Position numbers and translations under genes: made by a program
Source of the DNA: Pleurocapsa sp. PCC 7327
Lineage (GTDB): Bacteria; Cyanobacteriota; Cyanobacteriia; Cyanobacteriales; Microcystaceae
Assembly (NCBI RefSeq): GCF_000317025.1
Contig: NC_019689.1
Span: forward strand, 4,294,024 to 4,358,023
DNA length: 64,000 bases
Direction of reading: 5' to 3'
Shown here: piece by piece, positions 55,781 to 63,234 of the stretch
Numbering within the stretch: position 1 is the first letter of the stretch
Layout of the letters: every line of letters begins with the position of its first letter
The notes under the pieces: generated by a model
What the model was told of the DNA's origin: nothing
Databases searched by the model: none
What the model saw: only the letters and a program-made list of their open reading frames with translations

Positions 55781-57007
55781 TTAGAGGGACTCACGCGGGT
55801 TCGTTGATAAATTAATCCATTGCAGATGCTTGGTTAATAGTTTGGATAGGGCATAATTCTCTAGAATGGTTTCCCTAGCTTTAGTGCGAATTGGAGACAT
55901 TTTTTCGAGGTTATCCAGCGCTTCTTCGACGCGATCGCAAATTTCTTGAGGCGAGAAGAAATTAACTAACAAGCCATTCACCCCATCCCGAACGACCTCG
56001 CTTACGGGTGGAGTATCCGAAGCCACCAATAAGCATCCCGTCGCCATTGCCTCTAGCATCGACCAAGACAAGACAAACGGATGAGTTAAATAAATATGAA
56101 CGGAAGACGCTTGCAGTACCTTCAGGTATTGACTGTAGGGGAGTAACCCCGCGAAGTGCAGTCGAGATAAGTCTAAGGGCAGCTTTTCGAGCATGAGCTG
56201 TTTGTAGGTCTTTGCGTCGGGAAGCGCGCGCCCATAAGCCACCCGCTCTTCTCCTACGACGACCACATGACAATGAGGTCGTCGCTGTTGCAAAAGCGCG
56301 ATCGCTTCCATAAACTGGGGAAAACCCCGATAGGGTTCCATGCCTCTCGCAACATAAGTGATAATTTCTTCGGCATGGGATAGATCCGAGTTAATGGCGC
56401 TTAAGACTAATTTAGCACCGGGTTTGGGCTGAAAGAAAGCAGTATCGATACCGTCGTGGAGTACGGTAATTTTGCTCTGGTATTCAGGAGGAAATTGTTG
56501 CCGCTGCCAATTGGTCGGAGATAGACCGCGATCGCAGCTATACAGATCGACCAAAATGGGCGAATTCTTGATGCGAATGCGAGCCACATCGTCAGGCGTA
56601 AGCGGTTCGCTGGGATCGAAGTCCGCATCCGAACCGCGAGCGTGGTAAAACCATTCGAAATAGCACAAAAGTTGGCTTTCGGGAAACACATCTTTGATAA
56701 ACAAGGTCGGACCCCAACCCGAATGACCGTAAACTACATCGGGAACAAACCCCTGAGCTTTTAGTTGCTCTGCCATCCGGTATACAGCCTGTCCCTGAAG
56801 TACGGCATTTTCTAGCGTCCGAACGTAATGGTGAGTTTCTGGACGAACTTCGCGAGAAGGACTGTATACGGCTTTGTATACGCCAGCCAGTTGACCTTCT
56901 TTGCGAGTCGTTCCAAAGACTACTTGATTTTGCTTATCTTGTGCTAATGCTACTGCCAGATGGCGAAACTGAGCTGGAAAATTGGGATGTAAAAATAGAA
57001 TTTTCAT
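55781..57007 (-). CDS. GT4-family glycosyltransferase
   Basis: 408 aa. GT-B fold: N-terminal ILFLHPNFPAQFRHLAVAL and PDVVYGHSGWGPTLF; C-terminal nucleotide-sugar domain with VLHDGIDTAFFQP, RGMEPYRGFPQFMEAIALL, and the EX7E-type region SWSMLEAMATGCLLVASDTP. Retaining enzyme using NDP-sugar, probably for surface polysaccharide or glycolipid. Donor and acceptor unknown. It is convergent with the M16 gene (3 bp). Confidence 0.9.
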   Translation of the reverse strand: MKILFLHPNFPAQFRHLAVALAQDKQNQVVFGTTRKEGQLAGVYKAVYSPSREVRPETHHYVRTLENAVLQGQAVYRMAEQLKAQGFVPDVVYGHSGWGPTLFIKDVFPESQLLCYFEWFYHARGSDADFDPSEPLTPDDVARIRIKNSPILVDLYSCDRGLSPTNWQRQQFPPEYQSKITVLHDGIDTAFFQPKPGAKLVLSAINSDLSHAEEIITYVARGMEPYRGFPQFMEAIALLQQRRPHCHVVVVGEERVAYGRALPDAKTYKQLMLEKLPLDLSRLHFAGLLPYSQYLKVLQASSVHIYLTHPFVLSWSMLEAMATGCLLVASDTPPVSEVVRDGVNGLLVNFFSPQEICDRVEEALDNLEKMSPIRTKARETILENYALSKLLTKHLQWINLSTNPRESL

Positions 57008-57130
57008 ACAACTCGCCCTGCAAGTTTAAGGTTGATGGGTTTGTCCCAACAACCCGTTCTTTTTCTTCCTGTAATTTTCGCAGTTACTTGCGCTCGATTA
57101 GTTGCCCATCCCAAGTTTCTTTAATTGTGC

Positions 57131-57364
57131 CTAGAAAGACACATCGCCAATTCCCAATCCCTGTTTGCTTCTCTCCAACTGTGCCCAGAGATTTTGTAGT
57201 TCAGCAAAAGCTTTCTCAGCAGACAACTTACCGTTAGTTTGTAGAGCGCAAATATAGTTAGCTTTTTGGGTAAACTCCTGTAAGTTGGCGTTAAAAACCA
57301 GGAGTTCGGGACTAAACTTACCTCTGTATTGACTGCGGGGATAGAGAAAATTGTCTTTGTTCAT
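57131..57364 (-). CDS. DUF7219-like small protein
   Basis: 77 aa. DNFLYPRSQYRGKFSPELLVF followed by an alpha-helical stretch (ANLQEFTQKANYICALQTNG ... ELQNLWAQLERSK) matches a small cyanobacterial family of unknown function. No membrane segment. It sits 123 bp upstream of the GT4 gene on the same strand and could be co-transcribed. Confidence 0.6.
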   Translation of the reverse strand: MNKDNFLYPRSQYRGKFSPELLVFNANLQEFTQKANYICALQTNGKLSAEKAFAELQNLWAQLERSKQGLGIGDVSF

Positions 57365-57485
57365 GGCGGAACTCCCAAGTGACGTGGCGTGGCGAGAGAT
57401 TATAATTCTGCCGACTTGACAGAACGAGCTTAGACTAGAAGCTAAATTTACAAGGGTTTAGAGTCAAATGTCACTAAGATAAGAA

Positions 57486-57505
57486 GCGATCGATCGATCG
57501 ATCGC
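57486..57505. repeat. GATC tandem palindrome
   Basis: GCGATCGATCGATCGATCGC is a perfect 20-bp palindrome made of four GATC units inside a HIP1-like frame, in the gap before the integron. Confidence 0.5.
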
Positions 57506-57593
57506 GGGCAACAAAAAATACCGCCGATTTCTGCTCAGATAACAACAACCTTAGAGAGCATTTATAAAGTAAATCTTAAGTCGAATTTGAGAA

Positions 57594-57644
57594 ATGAAAG
57601 CGATGTCTGACGACAAAGCTATTCGCGCCTTAATTCTCGATTAA
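57594..57644 (+). pseudogene. Possible truncated N-terminus abutting the integrase gene
   Basis: The frame MKAMSDDKAIRALILD ends in TAA at 57642-57644, two bases before the integrase stop (57646). The sequence resembles the start of a SnoaL/NTF2-like protein (DDKAIRALI). It may be a gene cut at the left boundary of the integron, or chance. Confidence 0.3.
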
Positions 57645-57645
57645 C

Positions 57646-58617
57646 TTATTGAAAATCTAGTGGACTACGAACGCCTCGACCACCACGATTAAGTACGTGA
57701 GTGTAAATCATCGTCGTGCGAACATCTTTATGTCCTAATAATTCCTGTACCGTGCGGATATCATATCCATCCTCAAGTAAATGTGTAGCAAAGCTGTGGC
57801 GAAAGGTATGACAACTGGCGTGTTTGGTAATTCCTGCTTGGCGAATAGCTGTCTTTACTGCCCTCTGTAGCGAATCTGGGTAGATATGATGTCGGCGAAC
57901 TATACCCGAACGTGGGTCTTTGGAACGATTATTAGCAGGAAAAACAAATTGCCATGCCCATTCCCGATTGGCATGAGGATACTTTTGCTCTAAAGCATAA
58001 GGTAAATATACTACGCCATATCCTTGAGCTAAATCCTGTTGATGTAAATATCTTGCATTTTCCAACTGAAGTTTAAGCCCTTCAATCGTTAATTTCGGCA
58101 GTGTTGTAATGCGGTCTTTATGTCCTTTTCCATCTCTGATTACAATTTGCTGATACCCAAAATCAATATCTTTAACCCGTAAATTTAAGCATTCTGTTAA
58201 ACGCAAACCCGAACCATAAAGTAAACTAGCCATGAGGTGATGAACGCCCTTCAAATTTGCCAAGATAGCTTGTACTTCTTCACGAGTAAAAACCACAGGC
58301 AGTCTTTGGGGACGTTTGGCGGGTTGAATTCCATCAATAAAAGGTAATGCGATCTGTAGGACTTCTTTGTATAAAAACAATAAGGCATTTCTGGCAACAT
58401 TTTGTGTTGATGCTGCCACATTTTTATTGATGGCTAAATGGGAAAGATAGGCTCTAATTTCCTCAACTCCCATTTCTCTGGGGTGACGTTTATTGTGAAA
58501 AAGAATGAACTCCTTGATGTAGTAAACATAGGACTTCTCGGTTTTTAGGCTCATGTGCTTAAGACGCAATGTGTCACGCACTCGGTCAAGCAGACGAGGT
58601 GGTTGTGGCTCGGTCAT
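57646..58617 (-). CDS. intI: Integron integrase (IntI-type tyrosine recombinase)
   Basis: 323 aa. Core-binding N-terminus ([20 protein letters not shown]), then the catalytic domain: [20 protein letters not shown] (Arg), [27 protein letters not shown] (His-x-x-Arg), [16 protein letters not shown] (His and catalytic Tyr). The segment [20 protein letters not shown] between the Arg and His boxes is the extra region specific to IntI and absent from XerC/D. All catalytic residues are present, so it should be active. It reads away from the attI and cassettes, as in known integrons. Confidence 0.93.
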   Translation of the reverse strand: MTEPQPPRLLDRVRDTLRLKHMSLKTEKSYVYYIKEFILFHNKRHPREMGVEEIRAYLSHLAINKNVAASTQNVARNALLFLYKEVLQIALPFIDGIQPAKRPQRLPVVFTREEVQAILANLKGVHHLMASLLYGSGLRLTECLNLRVKDIDFGYQQIVIRDGKGHKDRITTLPKLTIEGLKLQLENARYLHQQDLAQGYGVVYLPYALEQKYPHANREWAWQFVFPANNRSKDPRSGIVRRHHIYPDSLQRAVKTAIRQAGITKHASCHTFRHSFATHLLEDGYDIRTVQELLGHKDVRTTMIYTHVLNRGGRGVRSPLDFQ

Positions 58618-58669
58618 CTATCAAGTTTAGTAAAATGCTCTCATTCTTATTGTTCCCAGATTAGTGTTA

Positions 58670-58826
58670 CTAGATAGCAAACTGCGGTAAAATTTACGAA
58701 ATTTGAGGTGTTATATAGCAAGGTGCGGTTTTTGCCCCTTATAATGAATACTAGACAGCAAACTGTAGTAATGCACTCATATAGTGAGTGCTAGATAGCA
58801 AACTACGGTTGAATATATAGTTAGGT
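58670..58826 (+). other. attI-like recombination region with four 20-bp repeats
   Basis: Four imperfect repeats related to CTAGATAGCAAACTGCGGTA start at 58670, 58711, 58751 and 58791 (about 40-bp period) between the integrase and first cassette gene. The last is followed by GTTAGGTGC at 58820-58828, a GTTRRRY crossover core; G58820/T58821 would be the junction to cassette 1. The repeats may be integrase binding sites or promoter elements. Confidence 0.7.
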
Positions 58827-58915
58827 GCTCAATCTTCGGTGCTGACGTGAGTAAAAATTTTATTCGTACCGTAATTAAGGGGTAAAGTAGAGACGCACAA
58901 TTCTCCAAAGCTCGA

Positions 58916-59881
58916 ATGGCTGTAAATCGTGATAAACCAGATCGCTGGAAAGCAGATGTAGCCGAATCTGTGGACATGTATAACTCTTGGTTCATGGATT
59001 TCGCACCACAGGCATTCCGTGATACTCGCATTCAAGTCACGGAAGTTGTAGCCTCGACTTTGAAGGCAACCAATAATCTCAAAACGTTGCACCCGGAGAT
59101 TCTTCGGCAGAATCCAGGCATATTACCGACTCTCAGGATGTGTACCTGTCCACCCATTGCTAGAGATCGTCTCATTGGACTAGCGAATGTAGCTAAAAGC
59201 GTTGTCGATTGTATGGAAGTCTTAGGAAAGTTACCTGTTAGGCTCACAGAAGCTCGGCTTGATGAAGAATTAAGAAAGATTACAGACATTGTGGCAAGAC
59301 TTGCCGATCGAGATATCTTCCCTTGGCTAGACAGCAATCAAACACCTCTGGAAAGCGAAATTTATCGTGCAGCAACAATCGTTGCTGATCGGTTATGTGG
59401 TTCGTCAGCAGATCCGATTGTTCGCAATGCTCAAGAGGCAAGGCAGTTAAGGGAAATCGCAGCATGGCTTGATAGCCGTGGGTACCGTTTATTGCCCGCT
59501 AGCCAACGAGTAAAGTTTGATGAAATGCCTCCAGGAACCTATAGCTTTCGGCTAAACATCCCTGTCAATTTGGCTGAAGAAGGTGGAAAGACAGTTAATA
59601 TCCCGGTTGATGCGGTCATTATGCGTAAAGCTGCCCAACCTGGCGATCGCCCGTTATTGGTCGAGGCAAAATCGGCAGGGGACTTTACAAATGTCAATAA
59701 GCGTAGAAAAGAAGAAGCCCGAAAGGTTCAGCAGCTAAATGCCACGTATGGCAATACAATTGAGTTTGTTTTATTCCTGTGTGGCTACTTTGACAGTGGC
59801 TACTTAGGGTATGAAGCTGCCGAAGGGATAGATTGGGTCTGGGAGCACCGTATCGATGATTTTGCAGAATTTGGATTGTAA
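58916..59881 (+). CDS. XamI-like type II restriction endonuclease
   Basis: 321 aa. NRDKPDRWKADVAESVDMYN at the N-terminus, GILPTLRMCTCPPIARDRLIG in the middle and a C-terminal PLLVEAKSAGDFTNVNKRRKEE (with the Glu-x-Lys of a PD-(D/E)XK nuclease core, the preceding acidic residue at DAVIMRKAAQPGDRP) match the XamI family. XamI is a SalI isoschizomer (GTCGAC); the specificity here is untested. The methyltransferase gene overlaps its 3' end by 26 bp. The endonuclease precedes the methylase. Located in an integron cassette. Confidence 0.82.
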   Translation: MAVNRDKPDRWKADVAESVDMYNSWFMDFAPQAFRDTRIQVTEVVASTLKATNNLKTLHPEILRQNPGILPTLRMCTCPPIARDRLIGLANVAKSVVDCMEVLGKLPVRLTEARLDEELRKITDIVARLADRDIFPWLDSNQTPLESEIYRAATIVADRLCGSSADPIVRNAQEARQLREIAAWLDSRGYRLLPASQRVKFDEMPPGTYSFRLNIPVNLAEEGGKTVNIPVDAVIMRKAAQPGDRPLLVEAKSAGDFTNVNKRRKEEARKVQQLNATYGNTIEFVLFLCGYFDSGYLGYEAAEGIDWVWEHRIDDFAEFGL

Positions 59882-61442
59882 ACAATTTTATAGTGTTGAC
59901 TTAACAGAAGCTGAAAGAGTCGTTGAGCAAATTCGACTGGATGCTTCTAAAAATTCTGTAGAGCGTAACCGATTGGGGCAATTTGCTACACCCAATTTGC
60001 TTGCAATTGAGATTCTTAAGTACTCTAAGACTTTACTTCCAGCTAGTGAAGAAATTCATTTTTTAGATCCAGCGATTGGTACTGGTTCGTTCTACTCAGC
60101 ATTACTACAGTCATTTCCGATTGAAAAAATTAAAAGTGCTGTTGGCTATGAAATTGACCAAGACTATGCTGAAGTAGCAATCAAGTTGTGGGCTAAGACT
60201 CCTCTTAAGCTCCATATTGCAGATTTCACAGAAAGTACTCCACCCCAAGATGAGGTTCTTAGATCTAACCTGTTGATTTGCAACCCACCCTATGTACGTC
60301 ATCACCATTTATCAAAGAAGAGAAAAAATGCCCTGAAAAGACTAGGAATAAAAAACACGGGTATTGAACTGAGTGGTTTGGCAGGTCTTTACTGTTATTT
60401 CCTGTTGGCGGCGCATAGCTGGATGGCACAAAATGGTTTAGCCTGCTGGATAATTCCTTCTGAATTTATGGACGTAAACTATGGGAAAAAACTCAAAAAA
60501 TATCTACTAGAGCAAGTCACCCTATTGCGAGTGCATCGATTTGCTCCTGACGACTTGCAGTTTGGTGATGTTCTAGTTTCTACATCAGTGATTTGGTTTA
60601 GAAACACAAAACCGGATTGTAGCTACTTGGTAGATTTTACTTATGGAGGAACTATCACTCACCCAATCTGCTCAAGCAAAATCTCGTCAAAAACGCTGAA
60701 AGAGCTATCAAAATGGAACTACACTTCAATTTCGCTACTTCAAAAAAATGATATTCAAGCTGGAACTAAGTTATCTAGTTTATTTGAAATTAAACGAGGA
60801 GTTGCAACTGGAGCAAACGACTTTTTTATTCTCACGCCTGAGCAGATCGACGATCTTCATATTCCGTTTGAACTTTTAACTCCCATCCTTCCTAGTCCTC
60901 GGTACTTGCTAGATGATGAAATACTTTCAGATGAGCAAGGTAATCCGAGGCTGGAACGCAAGCTTTTTTTGCTAACTTGCAAACAACCAATGGAATGGTT
61001 ACAAGTTAAATATCCTTCAGTGTGGAGCTATCTCAAAAAAGGTGAGAGGATTGGAATTTCAGATGGTTATTTATGTAGACATCGATCACTTTGGTATCTG
61101 CAAGAAACTAGAGATCCTGCAATGATTTTATGTCCATATATGGGACGGCATGAATCTAGAAACAATAAGCCTTTTCGATTTATTCTTAATCATTCCAAAG
61201 CGATTGCACCTAATGTTTATCTGATGATGTATCCAAAAACAGAATTAAAGAACTTGTTATCAAAAAAACCTGAACTAATAAAATCTATTTGGAATGCCTT
61301 AAATTTAATTCCTATCGAAAGCTTGATTCACGAAGGACGGGTTTACGGGGATGGGTTGCATAAACTGGAACCGAGAGAGTTAGCAAATGCACCAGCAGAC
61401 CTCCTACTGAAAGCTTTAGAAAACTATAGCAACCGCACCTAA
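59856..61442 (+). CDS. DNA N6-adenine methyltransferase, partner of the XamI-like nuclease
   Basis: 528 aa. NRLGQFATPNLLAIEILKYS, then motif I FLDPAIGTGSFYSALL (SAM site) and motif IV LLICNPPYVRHHHLS (NPPY, N6-adenine catalysis). The C-terminal half (GAGTKLSSLFEIKRGVATGA-type stretch, FILTPEQID) is a target-recognition region like Eco57I/TaqI-class enzymes. It overlaps the endonuclease gene, so the two are co-translated. Modifies the cognate site to protect host DNA. Stop codon (61440) lies inside the attC R'' arm. AT-rich and free of GCGATCGC, unlike its host. Confidence 0.88.
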   Translation: MILQNLDCKQFYSVDLTEAERVVEQIRLDASKNSVERNRLGQFATPNLLAIEILKYSKTLLPASEEIHFLDPAIGTGSFYSALLQSFPIEKIKSAVGYEIDQDYAEVAIKLWAKTPLKLHIADFTESTPPQDEVLRSNLLICNPPYVRHHHLSKKRKNALKRLGIKNTGIELSGLAGLYCYFLLAAHSWMAQNGLACWIIPSEFMDVNYGKKLKKYLLEQVTLLRVHRFAPDDLQFGDVLVSTSVIWFRNTKPDCSYLVDFTYGGTITHPICSSKISSKTLKELSKWNYTSISLLQKNDIQAGTKLSSLFEIKRGVATGANDFFILTPEQIDDLHIPFELLTPILPSPRYLLDDEILSDEQGNPRLERKLFLLTCKQPMEWLQVKYPSVWSYLKKGERIGISDGYLCRHRSLWYLQETRDPAMILCPYMGRHESRNNKPFRFILNHSKAIAPNVYLMMYPKTELKNLLSKKPELIKSIWNALNLIPIESLIHEGRVYGDGLHKLEPRELANAPADLLLKALENYSNRT

Positions 61443-61526
61443 CAACCCTGGTGCAGCGGACGGTTAAGAGATCTTGGTGGTGGTGCAAAAGTGATCTGCC
61501 GCCGCTGACCAGGAACGTTCGTCAGC
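61435..61526 (+). other. attC site of cassette 1 (59-be hairpin)
   Basis: R'' GCACCTAAC at 61435 and R' GTTCGTC at 61517. CCTGGT(G)CAGCGG(A)CGG (61447-61463) pairs with CCGCCGCTGACCAGG (61499-61513): 15 base pairs with two extrahelical bases, G61453 and A61460, on one arm only. A 3-nt unpaired spacer separates the R and L boxes on each side. This is the folded bottom-strand geometry IntI recognises. Confidence 0.8.
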
Positions 61527-62236
61527 TTTCGCCTGGGCTATGGCAGTCCCGCAATCGAAGACGCTATATCGTTAAAATCGAGTTCGCGAAAATCGGGGAA
61601 CTCGGCGTAAGGGATCCCAACCAGATAAAGGCGTCGTCCACGATACCAAGAGTGCTCAAAAACTATGTGTGCTCCCCACACCTTTGCGGACGAGGCGGCA
61701 TCGTTAAATTTGTACGGAGGCCATTTGAAGTTTGGCCACGTGAGCGTAAAGAACTTTGATTTGCCTTGAAAACGCAGATCGCGATACAGGAGTGCCGAAC
61801 CCACTTCGCTGTACAAATGGTACTGATCGACCCGATTGCGTTGATGTTCGGAGCTTAGCGGATCGAGGTCACAATTCAGCAGTTCGTCAGTTCGACTCTG
61901 CGCCTGCTTCAACATGAAATACTCAACCGCTATGTCCGGATTGCCGACGACGTCCTTCTGAATGGCCGCGATTCGATTCTCTGTGGCCTCCAAGCTTGCG
62001 CCAACTTTTCGGTCGGCGCGCTCTACGTATTGGATGAATTGGTCGACGGTCCAATCCCGATGAATCTGGGGTTTTCCGTCTTGCAATTGGATAGCGAAAG
62101 TGTCCTGGGTAGCCACGAAACGTCTCCTGGGTTTGAGAAAATGGACAGCACCTGCTGACGAACGTCAAAGTTGTGCGGCGGCAGATAATCTCGAACTCTC
62201 ACCAATACCCTATGTTCTGTCCGCACCGACGCAGTG
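61518..62236 (+). mobile_element. Integron gene cassette 2
   Basis: It starts TTCGTCAGC after G61517; GTTCGTCAGC (61517-61526) is the exact inverse complement of GCTGACGAAC (62154-62163), the first arm of the next attC. 719 bp. The single gene is on the opposite strand. Confidence 0.72.
61538..62116 (-). CDS. Unrecognised cassette protein
   Basis: 192 aa from a GTG start at 62116 with GGAG nine bases upstream. Hydrophilic, no signal or membrane helix. N-terminal half is helical (QFIQYVERADRKVGASLEAT, ENRIAAIQKDVVG); the C-terminal half has an aromatic motif (FTLTWPNFKWPPYKF) and VWGAHIVFEHSWYRGRRLYL. I recognise no family. It is the only gene of cassette 2 and reads against the usual cassette direction, so it needs its own promoter. 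GC is higher than in the neighbouring methylase gene, indicating a separate origin. Confidence 0.62.
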   Translation of the reverse strand: MATQDTFAIQLQDGKPQIHRDWTVDQFIQYVERADRKVGASLEATENRIAAIQKDVVGNPDIAVEYFMLKQAQSRTDELLNCDLDPLSSEHQRNRVDQYHLYSEVGSALLYRDLRFQGKSKFFTLTWPNFKWPPYKFNDAASSAKVWGAHIVFEHSWYRGRRLYLVGIPYAEFPDFRELDFNDIASSIAGLP

Positions 62237-62246
62237 TTCGACGGCT
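62154..62246 (+). other. attC-like site of cassette 2
   Basis: R'' GACGAAC (62157) pairs with R' GTTCGAC (62236) in 6 of 7 positions; then 9-nt unpaired spacers on both sides; then GTGCGG (62173-62178) with CCGCAC (62221-62226), and CAGA/TCTG beyond, with three unmatched bases on the left arm. Longer spacers than in attC1. Confidence 0.6.
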
Positions 62247-62357
62247 GAGGCTAACTTTAGGCAAAACATCGAGACAAGAACATTTGTTCACAATGCTTGC
62301 AAGTGTACTGCTAAAGCAGTAAAATGAGTGCCTAATTTTAGTTTCGTTTCCGAAAGC

Positions 62358-62477
62358 ATGGCTACCCAATACATCTCTGTAAAAGAGACCTCTGAAATCT
62401 TAAACTGCTCGGAGCAATACGTTCGTCAGCTACTCCGGTATGGCGAAATCAGCGGTGAGAGGATCGGCAGCCGGTGA
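62358..62477 (+). pseudogene. Excisionase-like HTH protein, truncated by a nonsense codon
   Basis: MATQYISVKETSEILNCSEQ, YVRQLLRYGEISGERIGSR, then TGA. The pattern is the MerR-like helix-turn-helix of phage excisionases and many defence-island regulators, which normally continue RIGSRWxV. Here TGG has become TGA; IVASESV follows in frame and then TAG. Decayed. Confidence 0.7.
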
Positions 62478-62582
62478 ATCGTAGCATCAGAGTCTGTTTA
62501 GAATTAGCGCATCAAGGGAGAAGATACAAGCTTAAGCATTCCCGATCGTGGGCGGCGTGCGTTCAGCAAACTTGGTCTAAAA

Positions 62583-62722
62583 GCTTTGAGTTTTTTTCTG
62601 GTTGTATGGGTCTAGACTTGGGACTAGAAAAAGAAGGCATCCAGGTACTACTGGCTTGCGAAATCGAGCCAGCCGTTCGCAAAACGATCGAGATCGATCG
62701 ACCAGATATGGCGCTGATTTAA
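62583..62722 (+). pseudogene. DNA C5-cytosine methyltransferase N-terminal fragment
   Basis: SFEFFSGCMGLDLGLEKEGI then VLLACEIEPAVRKTIEIDRPDMALI, the motif I region (FxGxGG-like, here FSGCMG) of Dcm-type enzymes, with the strand ending at a stop created at a junction near 62719. Everything after motif II is gone. It follows the broken HTH gene; HTH plus C5-methylase is a common defence pairing. Confidence 0.68.
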
Positions 62723-63061
62723 ATAATCTCCGTCTTTTTCTGTTACTGCTTTCTGAATTTCTCGACTTTGAGATGGAGAAATCGTCCCCATTTGAATAAC
62801 AGTACGATTGGTTAAGGATGATGCGACATTTTCAGATAAGATAACTTCTTTAATTGCATCAGCATTAGCGAGCATTAAAATCAAACAATTCGATGCTTGA
62901 ATTGCTTCAATTGGAGAATTGGCAATTTCTGCACCTGCTTCTTTGAGAGTGTCTAATTTCGATTTGGTACGATTGTATGCAATCATTGAAACTTGGGCAG
63001 ATAACAATCGTTCTACCATTGCTTGTCCCATCAATCCAGTTCCCAAAAATCCTATTTTCAT
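62719..63061 (-). pseudogene. Truncated beta-hydroxyacid dehydrogenase (NAD-binding half)
   Basis: From ATG 63061: MKIGFLGTGLMGQAMVERLL, AYNRTKSKLDTLKEAGAEIA, CLILMLANADAIKEVI, VIQMGTISPSQSREIQ, the Rossmann half of the 3-hydroxyisobutyrate dehydrogenase family. Homology stops at about residue 114 (KDGDYL), where the reading frame runs into antisense of the methylase fragment. The catalytic C-terminal half is missing from the window. Confidence 0.72.
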
Positions 63062-63125
63062 GGCAAATAAATTATTAATTTCAACATTTGATCGAGGAAA
63101 AAGCCTTACACCCAGAGCGGCTGAC

Positions 63126-63198
63126 TAATTGCGAACTGATAATTGCCAATTGCCAATTGCTATAAGATGTTTCGCGTCGCGATCGCGACGCGAAACAT
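63126..63198. repeat. Dispersed repeat ending in a 32-bp palindrome
   Basis: 63167-63198 is a perfect 32-bp palindrome centred on GCGATCGC, arms beginning ATGTTTCGCGTC. The preceding sequence (TAATTGCGAACTGATAATTG, AATTGCTATAAGATG) matches, in inverted orientation, 40516-40547 and 40584-40608. Confidence 0.65.
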
Positions 63199-63234
63199 GA
63201 TATTCTATACTTTTGGGACAACCTGTTAGAAGCA

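Larger units (their letters stand above)
58821..61517 (+). mobile_element. Integron gene cassette 1 (restriction-modification)
   Basis: Bounded by crossover points G/TT at 58820-58821 and 61517-61518. Its first bases GTTAGGTGC are the exact inverse complement of GCACCTAAC (61435-61443), the first arm of its attC. It carries two overlapping genes and is large (2697 bp) for a cassette. Confidence 0.8.

Noticed and set aside
58618-58669. LexA/SOS box in the integrase promoter
   Set aside because: SOS control of intI is known elsewhere, so I looked for an AGTAC-N-GTACT type site; none was visible.
58670-58810. CRISPR-like array upstream of the integrase
   Set aside because: Only four imperfect 20-bp repeats with ~20-bp gaps, no cas genes, and a position directly at the integron crossover site; an attI function fits better.
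61451-61759. 102-aa plus-strand open frame in cassette 2
   Set aside because: It runs through the attC hairpin and antisense to the better-supported GTG gene at 61538-62116.
62474-62586. Extending the C5-methyltransferase fragment to the GTG at 62474
   Set aside because: The residues before SFEFFSG have no methylase character and overlap the tail of the decayed HTH gene.
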